Assembly (NCBI GenBank): GCA_029959085.1
Contig: JARWIR010000007.1
Location: 41,591,137-41,655,136 of the forward strand
Source of the DNA: Nemophila menziesii
Lineage: Eukaryota; Streptophyta; Magnoliopsida; Boraginales; Hydrophyllaceae
DNA length: 64,000 nucleotides
Direction of reading: 5' to 3'
A program made the translations under genes and the position numbers. The number at the start of each line of letters is the position of its first letter. Position 1 is the stretch's first letter. This document shows positions 21,512 through 34,140 of the stretch, piece after piece. Below the pieces are notes generated by a model that saw only the letters and a list, made by a program, of their open reading frames with translations, was not told the DNA's origin and searched no databases.

Positions 21512-24140
21512 TCATCTTCAACAATCTTCCTTATGGGGATTCAATTGTTTGTTTAAGGAGAAATTGTGAGTGTGGTATATGGGTCCCTTTTACCCTTACT
21601 TGAATTGGGTAAGCCCCCTCCCATCTTTCCATGCCACCGCAAAAGAAATTTCTCCCTCTGTCCTTAAGTTATTGTATGGAAAAGCAAACCCAAAATAAAG
21701 TAAGAATACAATCGCGCATTCAAGTGGATGAAGAAATTCCACAATCAATAATATTTAATAACATATCTAATGCATAGATTTGACAGTAAAATATGGTAGA
21801 TCCCATTGTAAGTAATTTTTACCTATAATTTTAGAAGATAATTGAAAGTTTCGATCTTCGCATCTATTTTTTGACAAATTATACTCCTGATAGATCTTAC
21901 TCCAGGAAAATTTCAACAAACATTTGCAATATTATCTTCATACCTGTACCATACAACACCATCTGAATTAGTGCATCAAGGTCTTCTTTTGATGGTTTTG
22001 TGGCACTATTGAATACAATATCTATTCAATCACTAATTGTGACGAATCGAAACCTATGATGCTAGTGTTACAGTTCTTCCTCCAATTGTTCCTCCTTAGG
22101 TGATAGAATCGATTCTGTGTTGGAGAATTATATGGCATCATAGTTAATAACGTGTAATTCACCAATTGGATATAGAATATGTCGCTATCATATGCAACAG
22201 AGCATATTTTGACATTATAGGTGGTCGGCGTGGCATCATATGGGAGTTTTATTGCTACTTTTCTTTTATCTGTGATATAATCGATCACAATGAACTATAA
22301 ATAAAACGACCCAAAATACTAAAAGCCACTTTTTGTCACATTAGTGTGCTTTAATTCTTAGCCTTCACCAATTTTTTCCCAAAATAATACAGATTTTTTT
22401 CTTTTTTTTTTTTGTTTGGTACAAAAAAGTAGAATATATAATTTCTATAGATGTTTTCAAAATTTCTATAATTAGTTATTGGAATACAAAAAAAAAGTTT
22501 GATAAAAAAGACATAACTTAAAATAAGAGCGAGGAGATATTACAACGTTAAAGAAAAGGAAGAGAGAGAAAGCAAAACACCTAAAAGAAAAGGGTAAGAT
22601 AAAAAGACAAGAGATCAAATATTTCTTCAACACTCCAAAAAACGTTATAACATCTGGATACTTTTGAGAGAGTAGCCGCGAAAACAATTAGAAGATCAGA
22701 GATCCAAGAGTAACAAGGAGGAACACTATAATAGACCCCATAAAATGTAGTTGATTAAGCCGACATCCACAAATCGCGGTGATGGCAGTCATCACCCAAC
22801 CCACAAAGCTACCATCAAAAGCAACAGTTTTGGATTGGTGTTAAGGATTAACCATATGGATAAAGTTCTTGAATAGGTAGCTACAAAAAAACAACATGCC
22901 ACTATATTTTCTATAATATTATTCAAGTATGCAGGATAATGAAACAAATATTGGAGATGAAAATTTGGAGAAATTAATCATTGATTCTTAACCGATCTCT
23001 TTCGAAAGACCCCAAAAATTTCCAAATATTTGGTCCACCATCGACATATTTCAATACAATTGTGATTTGTGAAAGGAAGACCAGAGAAAAAGGCATTACA
23101 TTAGGAGAAAACTTGATATTCCATGTACCAATCATTCAAGATATTTTTGAGTTAATATTGATTAGACACACATTCCAGACATTCTCACGGTTAATAGATT
23201 ATATGATACCTGAATTAAATGGGTGTCCTGATCGAAGGTTTTAACTCCAAAGAACGGGAAAGAAAATCCCTAATAAACGTTTGGGAGGCTATATAAGATC
23301 ACAATAAAAATTAGTTTAATAAAACCCTTTCCAGACCATCGCACAATTAGACTCGAGACCAAACCCGAGGATCGGACCTCTAGACAGACCACGCGTACCA
23401 ACATGGGCCTCAAGCAGTTAGATATGTCATCCAAAAGTTTTTTACGTTTCCCAAATTCATTTGTCTTATGAATAAAAATTAAAAACCAAGAATGATTGGA
23501 CTTCTCGTCAAAGATGAGTTGAATCAGATTGATATTTCCAATTCCATGGGTGAAACATTTCTCTTTTGTTGTCATATGGCCTTCTCTAGATAAGTAAAAC
23601 GCCTTCTTAGATCCGCGATATCTGATGTGTTATCTTCACCAGTTGTTTGTTAAATAAACTTTCTGATTCGGTCCCAAACTTTGGGTTAATCCCCAACTGA
23701 ATAGTGTTAACAACATTTTTAAAGCTCAAACCAGGCTTCTGTATTATTGATACTTTCATAGTATGTCCCTTCTATTACACAAATATCCAGTGTTAGGAAT
23801 AGTGGCCCTCTATGTTTTAGAACTGACGACTTGGTCCCTAAGAAATTGGTACCCACAACTTGGTCCCTGCGCAATATTGTAAAACACTAAAATTATACAC
23901 ACTCCCCATTTAATCCCCTTATTTCTTGTAGTATAATATTGACCTCAGTAATATCCTTTCTCTCATGATATATGCATTGTTGACACATTCTATTCTGAGG
24001 CGCCCCAGTGATGCTAGGAATTATGTACTTCTTATTAGTTCCTCCTTGAGGTTTGATACAGTAATCCATTTCTTGCTCGTTGCTGGGAGATCCGCTACGA
24101 AAATATCATGACATTTTTTTGTCTCCAGCGTTTGCGCATG
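21512..24140. other. intergenic / unclassified degenerate sequence
   Basis: No supported gene. Short open frames (for example 22022-22288 minus and 22981-23244 plus) have no recognisable domain. A segment around 23640-23900 has repeated TTGGTCCCT phrases like those near 10020-10340. Probably old transposon debris. Confidence 0.4.
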
Positions 24141-24145
24141 GTACA

Positions 24146-25717
24146 TGGTGGTCCTTTGTGTGTTCTAAAAATAATGCAATAAGTAAAGAGAATCACAACC
24201 GCAAGTGTACGGTTGTCCCAAGTAATATATGTGATAAACAGATTCGTTCCAGGGATGGAATGGTTGACTCCAATGCTTATCAGTTAATGAATAATTGCAC
24301 TATGAAAGCAGATAAATGGTTTAATGATGTTTGGTTTGTTATACTAATCCTAAAGTATTAAAGACTAATGTAAAAATGCAAGTAATTATACTAGACGCAA
24401 GATATGAGAGGCAGTACTTGAGAGACGCGAGGATTTCACCTAACTATCATTCATTTCATGTTTCGTTTAAGGGACAAATTGGTAAATATGCAATGGTCGG
24501 GATTCGGGAATCTCCTTACCCCCGTCAGGGTGGACTAAGGAGCTACTTTCAGATGCTACAAACCCCGTCAGGGTGATTATAGTCCACCTTCAAGTGATTA
24601 AAACCTAAACTACCCAATAGGCCATATGATTAATTAAGCTCGTCAGAGTCATGTACATTCTATCCTACATTCGTTAATTAGGTCCGTATTTACACCCCCC
24701 GTCAAGGTGATCCATACGCCACTATATGGAATAGCATAAATACTAAGTCCTATTTAAAGATTCATGACTTCCTAAATAGTAATTGAATATAAATTAACAA
24801 AAATTGCACTTTACCCAATTTGAATTAAATACGAAATATCCCAAATTCAAATCATGAAACAAAATCAAATTGGGTTTAGCCCATTATGCGTTCTCAAGCA
24901 TAAGTGAAATTAGCTCATACTAATACGAAAATAAAACTAAATTAAAAATAATAAAACTCATATTGTTTTACAGAAAGAAAATACAGAGAAACCTAATTTC
25001 GGAATTGGTTTGGCTGCAAATTGGAGATATAGACAGTCTCCAGCTCTTGGCTTCTTCTCTTCCTTGCTCTAGCTTCTTCTCTGGACACGCTCTTCTAAGG
25101 ATGAATTAAATTGAAGAATAAAATGAGAGGTAAGAAATAATGAGGTCTAAAGGCCTATTTATACTAGTAAAATCGGACTAGGGCTTTATTTTAAATAAAT
25201 ATCCATTTTAGAAAAGCCCAAGTCCATAATTAAGCCCAAGATCCCGTAACAGCTGCACCACCTCCACTAAATCAGCTTTAGCCGGTTCGTTACAACTCCG
25301 ATTGACCTCAAATCACTTGCTAAATTTCCGTAACTCAATAAGGATCACAATCTATTCAAAGGTAAGCGGCTCAATCAACTCTTAAGTGGCTCAAAATCAG
25401 CAATCTTTGGAAGTTTTCCAGATTTGTAGCTTTAAAATATCACTTCTTTTCGGGATTTATCTTCACGTTTTGACTCCATATCACGATCTTTGACTTTATT
25501 ATCGTGTTCCTCTCCTAGCTAATATTCAAAACCTACAAACTTTTCACTAAAATACACAAGATTACGTGCAAAAGTTTAATAAATTTAAAATACTAGAATT
25601 AAAAGAGGAATTTCGGATTATTGCATATTTAGTCCAAAAGTGTATCAAAATGGTCAAATAAACACCAAAAATGATGTCTCCCAAGGGTATAAAATTAGAA
25701 CATTTAGGGAGACATCA
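24146..25717 (-). mobile_element. solo LTR, 1572 bp, with 5-bp target duplication
   Basis: Begins TGGTGGTCCTTTGTGTG and ends GGGAGACATCA on the plus strand (TG...CA), the same family as 12445-13065 and 19939-21506. Exact 5-bp duplication GTACA at 24141-24145 and 25718-25722. No internal sequence remains, so it arose by LTR-LTR recombination. Confidence 0.93.
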
Positions 25718-26230
25718 GTACACCGCATGGTATGTATGGTGTACCATGCTCCTCTTCATTATACTGTAATATGGTAGTCGCTCTTTTCGATACAGCATGT
25801 TTCTGATACACATTTGTGGTAATACCTCATGGGAGGCGCATTGTACCGCGTTTCTTCCTTGCTCTCGGTGTGCGCACCGTATTGGCATAGTGTCGTAACG
25901 ATCTTTCTTCATGCAGTACACCTCAGATAGGTGCAGTACACCATAATTCTTCTCGACATTGGTCATTTAATTCGAACCGTCTAGCACACTGTCATGACGG
26001 CTAGCTTGCTATATACCGTATGTAGGCATGGTCTACCGTGCTAGCAGCTGTTGTGGCTCGTTTTCTTTACAATATCACCCCCAAACTCGTTACTTGCAGC
26101 ACCTACACATTAAAAACACTAATACCATTCTCACTAAACATATTAAACACTAAAACATTCAAAAATTAACTAATATATACTACCAAAAGCTAAAGAAAAT
26201 GCATAAAAATTGCGGGTTATCTCCCGTAAA
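25718..26230 (-). mobile_element. unclassified segment, probably 3' part of the gypsy remnant
   Basis: Rich in GTACAC/CATGGTAC dyads. On the minus strand it contains GAGTTTGGGGGTG (about 26090-26080), a possible polypurine-type tract. No coding sequence is supported. Continuity with the protease region to the right is inferred only. Confidence 0.35.
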
Positions 26231-26638
26231 CACTTTTTTTACGTTGTTCAAAGTTTGACATTGTTACCTCGCTATTTCTTTTTGATATAGCCTCCTCAAC
26301 ATCGGGTGAGACTATTAACGTCTACCAATAGGAATTTGCAACTCTTCTTAGATCTTACCTCGATCACTTTGGTTGAAACAACTCAAGTGACAAGGAATTG
26401 ACCCATCCAAGAACTCTTATACTTGCATGGTATGTTCACGGGGTCAGGAGCTTTGCACGCTACTTTGTCTCCCACCCCAAGTCATCTTTTGCTTTCTTTT
26501 TCGCATATTCTTGGGACCTCTTATAATTTTATTTCTCGGTCACAATTCGGATCACCGAGACACCTCGTGACTTATTCCTCTTTTTCTTTCCCATAAAGTA
26601 GAACGTTTGGGATTCATCTTCAATACGGAGGTCACGGT

Positions 26639-26920
26639 TCACAAGTTCACATTGACTATGGTGTAACCCATGGCCAGGAATGGACACCCAAGTATGAACA
26701 TGACGTTCTTAAGTGCATCATAATCAAGAATATTAAAATTAGTGGGAATAACAAGATTACTTACTTGGATGAGTATGTCCTCGGTTATTCCCCATAAATT
26801 TGTTGTAGATAGATCCACCAATTGCAAGATAACGGATGTTGGTTTGGCATCTCCAAACACGGTATTGGGCCTGATATTCACACTTACACCCAAATCACAC
26901 ATCGATTTTCCCTCAAACAT
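26639..26920 (-). pseudogene. Ty3/gypsy retroelement aspartic protease fragment
   Basis: The frame reads MCDLGVSVN (catalytic D-S/T-G equivalent, here DLG), then PTSVILQLVDLSTTN, GITEDILIQVSNLVIPTNF and FILGCPFLAMGYTIVNV. This matches the retropepsin of plant Athila/Tat-like gypsy elements (usual ...ILGRPFLAT). The active site may be altered (D-L-G). It lies downstream of decayed gag on the same strand; RT and integrase are missing. Non-functional relic. Confidence 0.8.
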
Positions 26921-28793
26921 GCCACCTATTTTGATTGGGAAGTTGAAACCTCTAGGATCATTATGCTTTGGGGATAACTTCCGCTGAACTTACACTAATA
27001 TCCCTTTACTTAGTTCAAATTCTTATACTCTACGAATTTATTCTTCTTGAGGAGTGTCTCCTTGAAAAAATCGTTGATAGTTTTGCTTCTTCTCAATGTC
27101 TTTGAATAACGGGACGTTGATTTTCACTTGGTGCAACTTCTCTTTGAACTTTTATACTCGCAATTACCCTTTGAATAAGCGATTCGTAATGGACAATGCC
27201 GGTGAAAAAAATGGATGTGTAAGGGCGGAGGTTCCACCCTACTCTTCTCTTGCACCATTGGTGCATCAACTACCTCTATTGGCTTTTCAAGCTCATATTT
27301 CTCAACCTCTTCAACCCAATATTCAACTGCTACCCCATATATGTTCAACTTGGTTGGTTCTAACTCTTTCGTAATCTCTACTTCACTGGATGTAACTAGT
27401 GGTGATTACGCTATCTTTTCAACTTGAAGGCTATCGTGACCAACCTTGTCAGCTTGACATTAGTGTTCGTACCTTGGTTCAATTGCAAGGGTGGACTTTG
27501 TTACATTTGTAGAATGGTCGTAATGAGTTGTCTCAGTCGTAGATCCATAAGTAGATTATGTTGTTGCATGTTCTACACCAATAATGCAGTGACATCGATC
27601 TTCGCCTCATTGTTTATCATATTATCCATTGAAATTTTGATGAATCGATTAAGAGTCTCTTTCAAATTACTTGCACCTTCTTGTGGATGAGATAGTAGTG
27701 TCTTCGAAGCTTGATTCTCATTATAGACATTGTGACTCGGTGGTCGAAGGTCTTGATTCCCATAGGCTTGACCACTCAGATATAGATGTTGAGGTATCGC
27801 TCAATAGTTATTTTCTTGGGAATGAGGTTGGTGCGGATTACCTTGGGGATAACTCTAAAAATTTCCTCGATTTCCCATGGATAACCATAGGTTTTATTGA
27901 CGATATTAACCTCGAATATTCTGCCTTAGATGTTTTCTTTAACAATTATATCCAGTTTCTTCAGTTGATCTTCTAAGTTAGAAAACTTAGCATTCATTGC
28001 AGTATTACCATCTACTCATGACGTACCTCTTGTGGTATTAGCAATAGGAGATCGCGACTAGGCCAACTTCTCTCAGTTTCTACTATCTTCTCCATACCAA
28101 TTTATACTTTATTAGGATCCATGGAGACAAAGCACCACTACCAAGATTATCTACTCTCAATCTTGAACTCGCGTCGAGTTCCTTATAAAACATGGGTAGT
28201 TGTAACTCGGGCATGTACCCATGTAATTGACACTTCACCAACTTCTCTTAAGATCATGTCCATGCTTCTCCAACACTCTCACCGACTTCTTGTAAGAAAT
28301 TTGCAAGCTTTATTTGATCCTTCAATCACATACCCGTAGGATAAAATTGATCAAGAAATCTCATTTGAAACTTGTCCCCCTTGATATTAGCTCAAGAGGT
28401 TGACTATCTAAAATATCACTCGCACTTCGGGTCAAGAAGAATTAAACGTGAAATAATAAACACTGCTCTCGAGTGACACCTTCGTAATGTAGGCGTCACA
28501 TCTCTGCATGAAGTTTTGAACAGAAAAGATTGGATCTTGGTGTGCAACTCCACTATAATTTTGTATCTCAAGAATTGACTAAGCATGCCCTAATTAGGTT
28601 TAAAACAAACGACTTGAATAATGAAGGATGAATCCCAATGGGTTGCACTCGAAATGGGCCACGAAGGCCTTATTATCGTTGTTGATTGTTTGGATTGCCT
28701 TCTAAGAATTTAAAAAGGACAAAAACAAAAGCTTAAAACAGAAAAACTAAAACTACTACATTAAGCAAAAACACAAAACTAACGATGTAGTCA
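26921..28793 (-). pseudogene. Ty3/gypsy gag region, decayed
   Basis: The minus strand at about 28400-28120 reads, across frame breaks, a gag-like segment (FLDQFYP..., ANFLQEVGESVGEAW-type) followed by lower-identity linker to the protease. Many stops interrupt it. Position between the primer-binding site and the protease supports the assignment. Confidence 0.6.
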
Positions 28794-28810
28794 CTGACAA
28801 CGACGCTAAA
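28794..28810 (-). other. retrotransposon primer-binding site (decayed)
   Basis: The minus strand reads TTTAGCGTCGTTGTCAG, close to the TTTGGCGCCGTTG-type site that follows the 5' LTR in many plant gypsy elements. It lies 4 bp from the LTR end. Confidence 0.5.
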
Positions 28811-28814
28811 AACT

Positions 28815-30356
28815 TGTCGTCTCCCAACTTATGATAAAATAATAATGATAAACACACACATTGAGAGAACGGGTACTTTCCGCAAGTGTACGGATCCTTG
28901 ACAAATAATAAAATAAGTAAGTATAGTATTGTCTCCATATGTACAACGAAAGTTAATCTCTGAACATTGTTCATAAGAAGTGTACTAGACTAAGTTGCTG
29001 GATTAAATACGCGAAAGATAGAACAGATATATATTTGGTATTTGATTTATAAAACTAGAACGCAAATAAGATAATTAACTAAGGAAATAAAGACCTAAGA
29101 CAAGTAAATAAGGAGAGAATGAGAATATAGCTCGAGAACTCGTAAGTAATCCCCACTAGTATCTACTTTATGTTTTACTGTTAAAGGGCGTATTGTGTAA
29201 ACATGCGATAGTCAGGATTCTAAATTCCTCTGAACTCCCATCAGGACAGCTTATGAGAATACTTCAACACTACTAGGGGACTCGGGTAAGGTTACCCTAC
29301 GCAATGATCAGTGCATAAATTTCTAAGCTTGTTGACTATCTAGATAGGCAAGCCCGTCGGGATTACTACCACACACTAAATGATTATGTGACGTTCACAA
29401 TAAACGAACCCCGCATGACAGTCCTAATTACTAAGGAAAGACCTATACTTGGACAAAGCAATGGCTTAAATATATGACAAATACATAATACAAAGCAATT
29501 AAAATAACAATTCAATTTAAAGATGTAATCTCCGAATTCAATAAAAGCATAAAATAAAACTATGGATCATACATTATTGTTGTTCTCAAGTTATCTAACA
29601 ACTAATAATTTAATATTCATCTTCATAATGAAAAACATAATAAAATCACACTATTAATTGCTGACAAACTATGGATGAACAAGGTGAAATGCCATGAACT
29701 ACTTCCAAACTCCTCCTTCTATTCTTTTCTCTACTTTAGACGATTTTCTATGTGTTTATGTTCGAGACCCCTTTTCTAAATGTTAATTTCTAATATTTAT
29801 AGGTCCAGAATTCTTTTATGAGTTGTGGGCCTCTTTTAAGTGATATAATCCAATCCAAAAACGTTTTTCTTCAAGAGTGAACTGGTTCAAACCATGGCAG
29901 CTGCAACTTTAATAACATTTTCAATTCAACTCCAAATCACAAACCGTCAGTGCTCACGCGTTTCTGACTTAAAATCTTAACTAGATTTCAAAGGGATCCT
30001 CCAGTATCCTTGCCAATATCGCGTGGAACCTCGAACAATTCACTTTCTAAATCTGATCGACGATTGCTTTCACTTTCCAAAAGTGGTCGAATCTTCCTTT
30101 TATGTCATGACTAAGGGGTGATCTTGTTTCCTCGACTTCTTATCCGTCTCGGAGTATCTTAACATCCAAGTACCTAAGAGTTGCACGCTTAATACACAAA
30201 TTACGCATAAAAAATCTAAATTTAACATTAACACCGGGACTAGACAAGAAAGTGTAAAACATCAAATAACTGAGTAAAATACCTTAATTAAGTTCTAAAT
30301 ACCTCTAAAATGATATCTAGTGATTAGATTAATTTATCACATAAATAAAGACATCA
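28815..30356 (-). repeat. 5' LTR of the minus-strand gypsy remnant
   Basis: Plus strand TGTCGTCTCCC ... AAAGACATCA. Internal landmarks (CCGCAAGTGTACGG, CCCGTCGGGAT, the AATCAC/CTAAGG spacing) relate it to the other LTRs here, but it is clearly diverged. The primer-binding site and gag lie on its left, as expected for an element on the minus strand. No target duplication can be shown because the 3' end is lost. Confidence 0.65.
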
Positions 30357-31225
30357 TCTATTTGTTTACTGACGAAACCTTTTTATAAAACAAAATTATA
30401 ATTGGTCCTTTAAAAAAAATTAGTCTTTTGAGCCTCTACAGTATTTAGCTCTTTTGAAAAATATATGTTTGGGATTTTTATTTTATTTTTGAGCTGGTCG
30501 TGTATACGTAGGCTTGATTAGAATGGGCTGATATGGGAAATGTGATGATCGTAGTAAGCCAATGGGATTGTTTCGAGAGGCCATTGGTGAGCCCTTTTAT
30601 CAAACATTTTTTGTGTGGGAATTTGGGTTTTAGATGAGCGAGAAGCTGGGCCCTAACATTAAACATACTTAGCAAAAATAAAAGTTAAACATTGTGGAAA
30701 GAGTGACGTTCATACAACTGGAAGGATTAAACAGAATAGGGAGCCGAATTAACTCGTTAACTTTTCCTGAAACAAAACTTCAAATAAAAAAAATTCCAAA
30801 GGGTAACACTAGATTATAGATTACACCAATAATTTGGCATTGATGACTTAAAGAATAATATCAGGAGATGACGAGTGTGGGATGGTAGGACACTGTTGAG
30901 GCGTCATGCATCCCTCCATTATCTTATCTTTTTTCGGTCGTCACCCAACAAGAATCGACCGCAAATGCAGTGCTCTAATTCTATTTCGAAACGTGTCTTC
31001 GTACATCGATTTTTGCGCTCTTCTTCTTTGTTACATTTTCACCTTTTTTTTTGTTACATTTGACATGTTTCTTTAGAGTTCAATTATAGAGCTATTGATG
31101 TAGTTGCTACCAAAAAAAATCCAAAATAATACTAAATAACACTCCTTTGTTGTATAAGAAATGTTGGCGGACTGGGTTTGATAGATTTTGATTTTATTGT
31201 TTGTTTGGTTCTCGTGGGATGTATT
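30357..31225. other. intergenic, no recognised features
   Basis: AT-rich with no supported gene; several pyrimidine runs near 31010-31060. Confidence 0.45.
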
Positions 31226-31427
31226 TCTGGGCCCATTCGAAAACAATTGGATGATGACAAAATTATCAACGATTGGCATTCCTTATTTCTATTCAACAAC
31301 GTATGAATAGTTCCTTTATTTTTTTTAAGGGATTGTTGAATTCTTGCTTGGGAATAGGAATAAATGGAAGAAAACCGATTGATATTGGTGCAATCTGATC
31401 CATTATCAGAGAGCAACCCTGAATCCG
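31226..31427 (-). pseudogene. ycf2: plastid ycf2 fragment (NUPT)
   Basis: The minus strand encodes [20 protein letters not shown], then [18 protein letters not shown] and [23 protein letters not shown], which I recognise as part of the large chloroplast protein Ycf2. Only about 65 codons are present and similarity stops at MGP. The fragment directly abuts nuclear 25S rDNA at about 31428. It is a nuclear copy of plastid DNA and not a functional gene. Recognition is from memory of the family, without a search. Confidence 0.68.
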
Positions 31428-31780
31428 ACCGCATCAGGTCTCCAAGGTGAACAGCCTCTGGTCGATGGAAGAATGTAGGCAAGGGAAGTCGGCAAAATGG
31501 ATCCGTAACTTCGGGAAAAGGATTGGCTCTGAGGGCTGGGCACGGGGGTCCTAGTCCCGAACCCGTCGGCTGTCGGCGGACCGCTCGAGCTGCTTCCGCG
31601 GCGAGAGCGGGTCGCCGCGTGCCGGCCGGGGGACGGGCTGGGAACGGCTCCTTCGGGGGCCTTCCCCGCGCCGTGAACAGTCAGCTCAGAACTGGTACGG
31701 ACAAGGGGAATCCGACTATTTAATTAAAACAAAGCATTGCGATGGTCCCTGCGGATGCTTACGCAATGTGATTTCTAATG
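31428..31780 (+). rRNA. 25S rRNA gene fragment (about 350 bp, dispersed)
   Basis: From CCGCATCAGGTCTCCAAGG through GGCAAAATGGATCCGTAAC, CCGAACCCGTCGGCTG, GGGGGACGG and GGTACGGACAAGGGGAATCC to GATTTCT, the sequence follows plant 25S rRNA in sense orientation. It stops abruptly before the expected GCCCAGTGC. GC content jumps compared with both flanks. A few substitutions (for example CGCGCCGTGAACAG for the usual CGGGCGTCGAACAG) show that it is decaying. An open frame through it (31523-31723) is spurious. Confidence 0.93.
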
Positions 31781-31979
31781 GGTGGCATCATTTTTTTCTC
31801 ATGTTTCATGTTGACAAATGTTAAAATTTTGGTGGTTAACATTTTGGTAAATGAGGTTGTAAATGAACCGAGTCGAGTCAAATACCAGATGTTCAAACTT
31901 TTTTGATAAGAACATCGAATGAGTAATTATCCACAACGAGGTAAGATGGATGCCATGTTCAAGCAACAAAAGAAAAAAG

Positions 31980-32410
31980 AATAACATGGTGAAGAATGTT
32001 ACGGTGGAGAGGTGCAATTGGGTTTCGTACAATTCCTTAAAGTGGTTAAAACAAGCAAGGAAACTTCTTTATATCTTGGTCAAGGGACTACATATGTTGA
32101 ACATAACATCGACAAGACATATATCAAAGCATCAGTAGACATGGGTGCAACCAAAAACTTCACGCGGGTTGAGGTAGCCAAGAAGTTGGGGCTTTTAACT
32201 ATGAAAATAGACATGAAGATTATAATAGCTAATTTATAAGGCCTTTCCTATACTTGGTGTTGCTAAAAGGGTTAAGATCAGGGTAGGAGAATTGAATGGG
32301 TTGGTAGACTTCACAATTGTTACTTTAGATGATTACAACTTGGTACTCGGTATGGAGTGGCTACAACAGAAAAGAGCGATTCTTATGCCTTCAGCAAACT
32401 CATAGTGTTC
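31980..32410 (+). pseudogene. Ty3/gypsy protease fragment (plus strand)
   Basis: Plus-strand frames read YIKASVDMGATKNFTRVEVA-KKLGL and, after a shift, VGELNGLVDFTIVTLDDYNL-VLGMEWLQ. This is the retropepsin pattern of chromovirus-like gypsy elements (usual VDSGATHNF ... LGMDWL). The sequence continues to 32617, where a solo LTR of another family is inserted. Stops and shifts make it non-functional. Confidence 0.78.
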
Positions 32411-32622
32411 ACAAATAACTCATGTTTGGTGCCTATCCAGTAGGGGTATTCCCAAAGGTAATACACCATCGTCACTAAGGTTGATTAGGGAGTTCGAGGA
32501 AGTTGGATACAGGGAATAATCCAAACCTGGGTTATTTCAAGACCAACCTCGAGAAGGAACACCAAAGAGTGATGGAAATTCACACAAACCAAAAGAAATA
32601 GGTAAGGACATTTATTATAAAC

Positions 32623-34135
32623 TGATGTCTCCATATTTGTGATATATTAATCTAGGTTGAGACATCATTTTAGGTGTATTTGATTGATTGTTATGGGATT
32701 TTTCCCCGTTATTAGATAATTTCTTAATTCGTCTCTTAATTGGATGATTTATGACCTATAGAGAATTTCTGGTGTAATTTGTGTGTTAATGTAAAGCTCT
32801 TAAGGTTTATGGAATATAATTAGATGTCAGATCACTTCCAAGGAGTTAGGGAAAGAAGATTCAGGAGAAATCGGGAGATAAAAGGAAACAAAGTTGAATA
32901 AAGAAAGGAAAAGCTATCAAATAATTTTGCAGCTACGTCCACTAAAGTGAAGATAACTCTAAATAGGCTGCGATTTTGGACGATACATCATAGAGTTAGA
33001 TAGATCTTTTCGCTGCGGTCGTTTTGATATAAAGTAGGCAAAATTTGTCCAAGTAACAAAGAAGATATGACCAAAAAAGTGAACAGTGTTTATCCACCCC
33101 TATATTTTAGGAAACGCATTTAAATTGGAAAATGATTCCAATTACTTGCCTTCTACTCCAAGATTTCGACCTAGGGTCAGCTAAACACCTACAAATACAT
33201 CCTGATATAATTGTAAACATGTCTTTGCTCAATTATTCTTCAATATTACAATTAGAGGTCATCTGGAGAAGCAAGCTTGCCTGTAGAGGAAGACAAGAAT
33301 CAAGAAGGAGAGTGACAATCTCCTTTTCTAAATCTCTCTTTCTCTATATTTAGGGTAATTAGCTATATATTTGTGTATTAACCATATTTCTAAACTTTTA
33401 TTTTGTAAGTTTTAATTATTAACTGTATGGGTTATTATTTTGTCTAAAATTCATAATGCTATTTGTTTGACTTGAGCTTGGAGTATATATGTGTTATGTG
33501 CTTTGACTTATTCTTTTCAGCCCTAGATTTGGCCAATCTTAGGACTATCCTTAGTAATTGAGTTAACACCCAGAAGGGGGATTCAATTATTGACAGCACC
33601 ACATAATCGTCTAGTATGCGGTAGTGATCCTGGTGGGCTTGCCTAGCTAGATATCCATAAAGGTTTGATTTAACCACTTATCATTAGGCAGAGTCCCCTT
33701 ACCCAAGTCCCCTGATAGTGGAGATATTGCTCCTAAATCCATCCTGACGGGGTTAGGTAGAATTTAGAATCCCGGTTAATATATAATGCTCAATTCACTC
33801 TTTAGGTTAGAATAACAACTTAGTAAGATAAACTCATATTAGTAACCCTAATTTATCTGAACTACATTCATATTTATTAGTATTCTTATTTCTCTATTCA
33901 CATCAGATAATTATCCATCTTATCTTTGTTTTAATCTAAAAATCTAAATTCGTCTACGCTTATTGAATACAAGTAGATCTAATAGATCAAATCCCTGCGA
34001 ACGAACTTTACTTACTAACTAAACTTGCAAACGATATGTAATACTTGTAGTGAGTTTCTCGTGGTAGTCAAGGGTTTGTGTCATTTATTATTATCTTATT
34101 AATCTGTTTATTTTATCACACCTTTGCCCACACCA
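32623..34135 (+). mobile_element. solo LTR, 1513 bp, with 5-bp target duplication
   Basis: Plus strand TGATGTCTCC ... CCCACACCA. Exact duplication TAAAC at 32618-32622 and 34136-34140. It is related to the minus-oriented LTR at 58492-60012 (shared TTATTATCTTATT and TTTATCACAC near the end) and more distantly to the 24146 type. It is inserted in the gypsy fragment whose protease lies to the left. Confidence 0.9.
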
Positions 34136-34140
34136 TAAAC

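Noticed and set aside
22022..23575. Possible host gene fragments on either strand
   Set aside because: Short frames, no recognisable motifs, inconsistent frame and no splice structure.
31523..31723. Arg/Ala/Gly-rich 66-residue frame
   Set aside because: It lies inside the 25S rDNA fragment and reflects its GC content.
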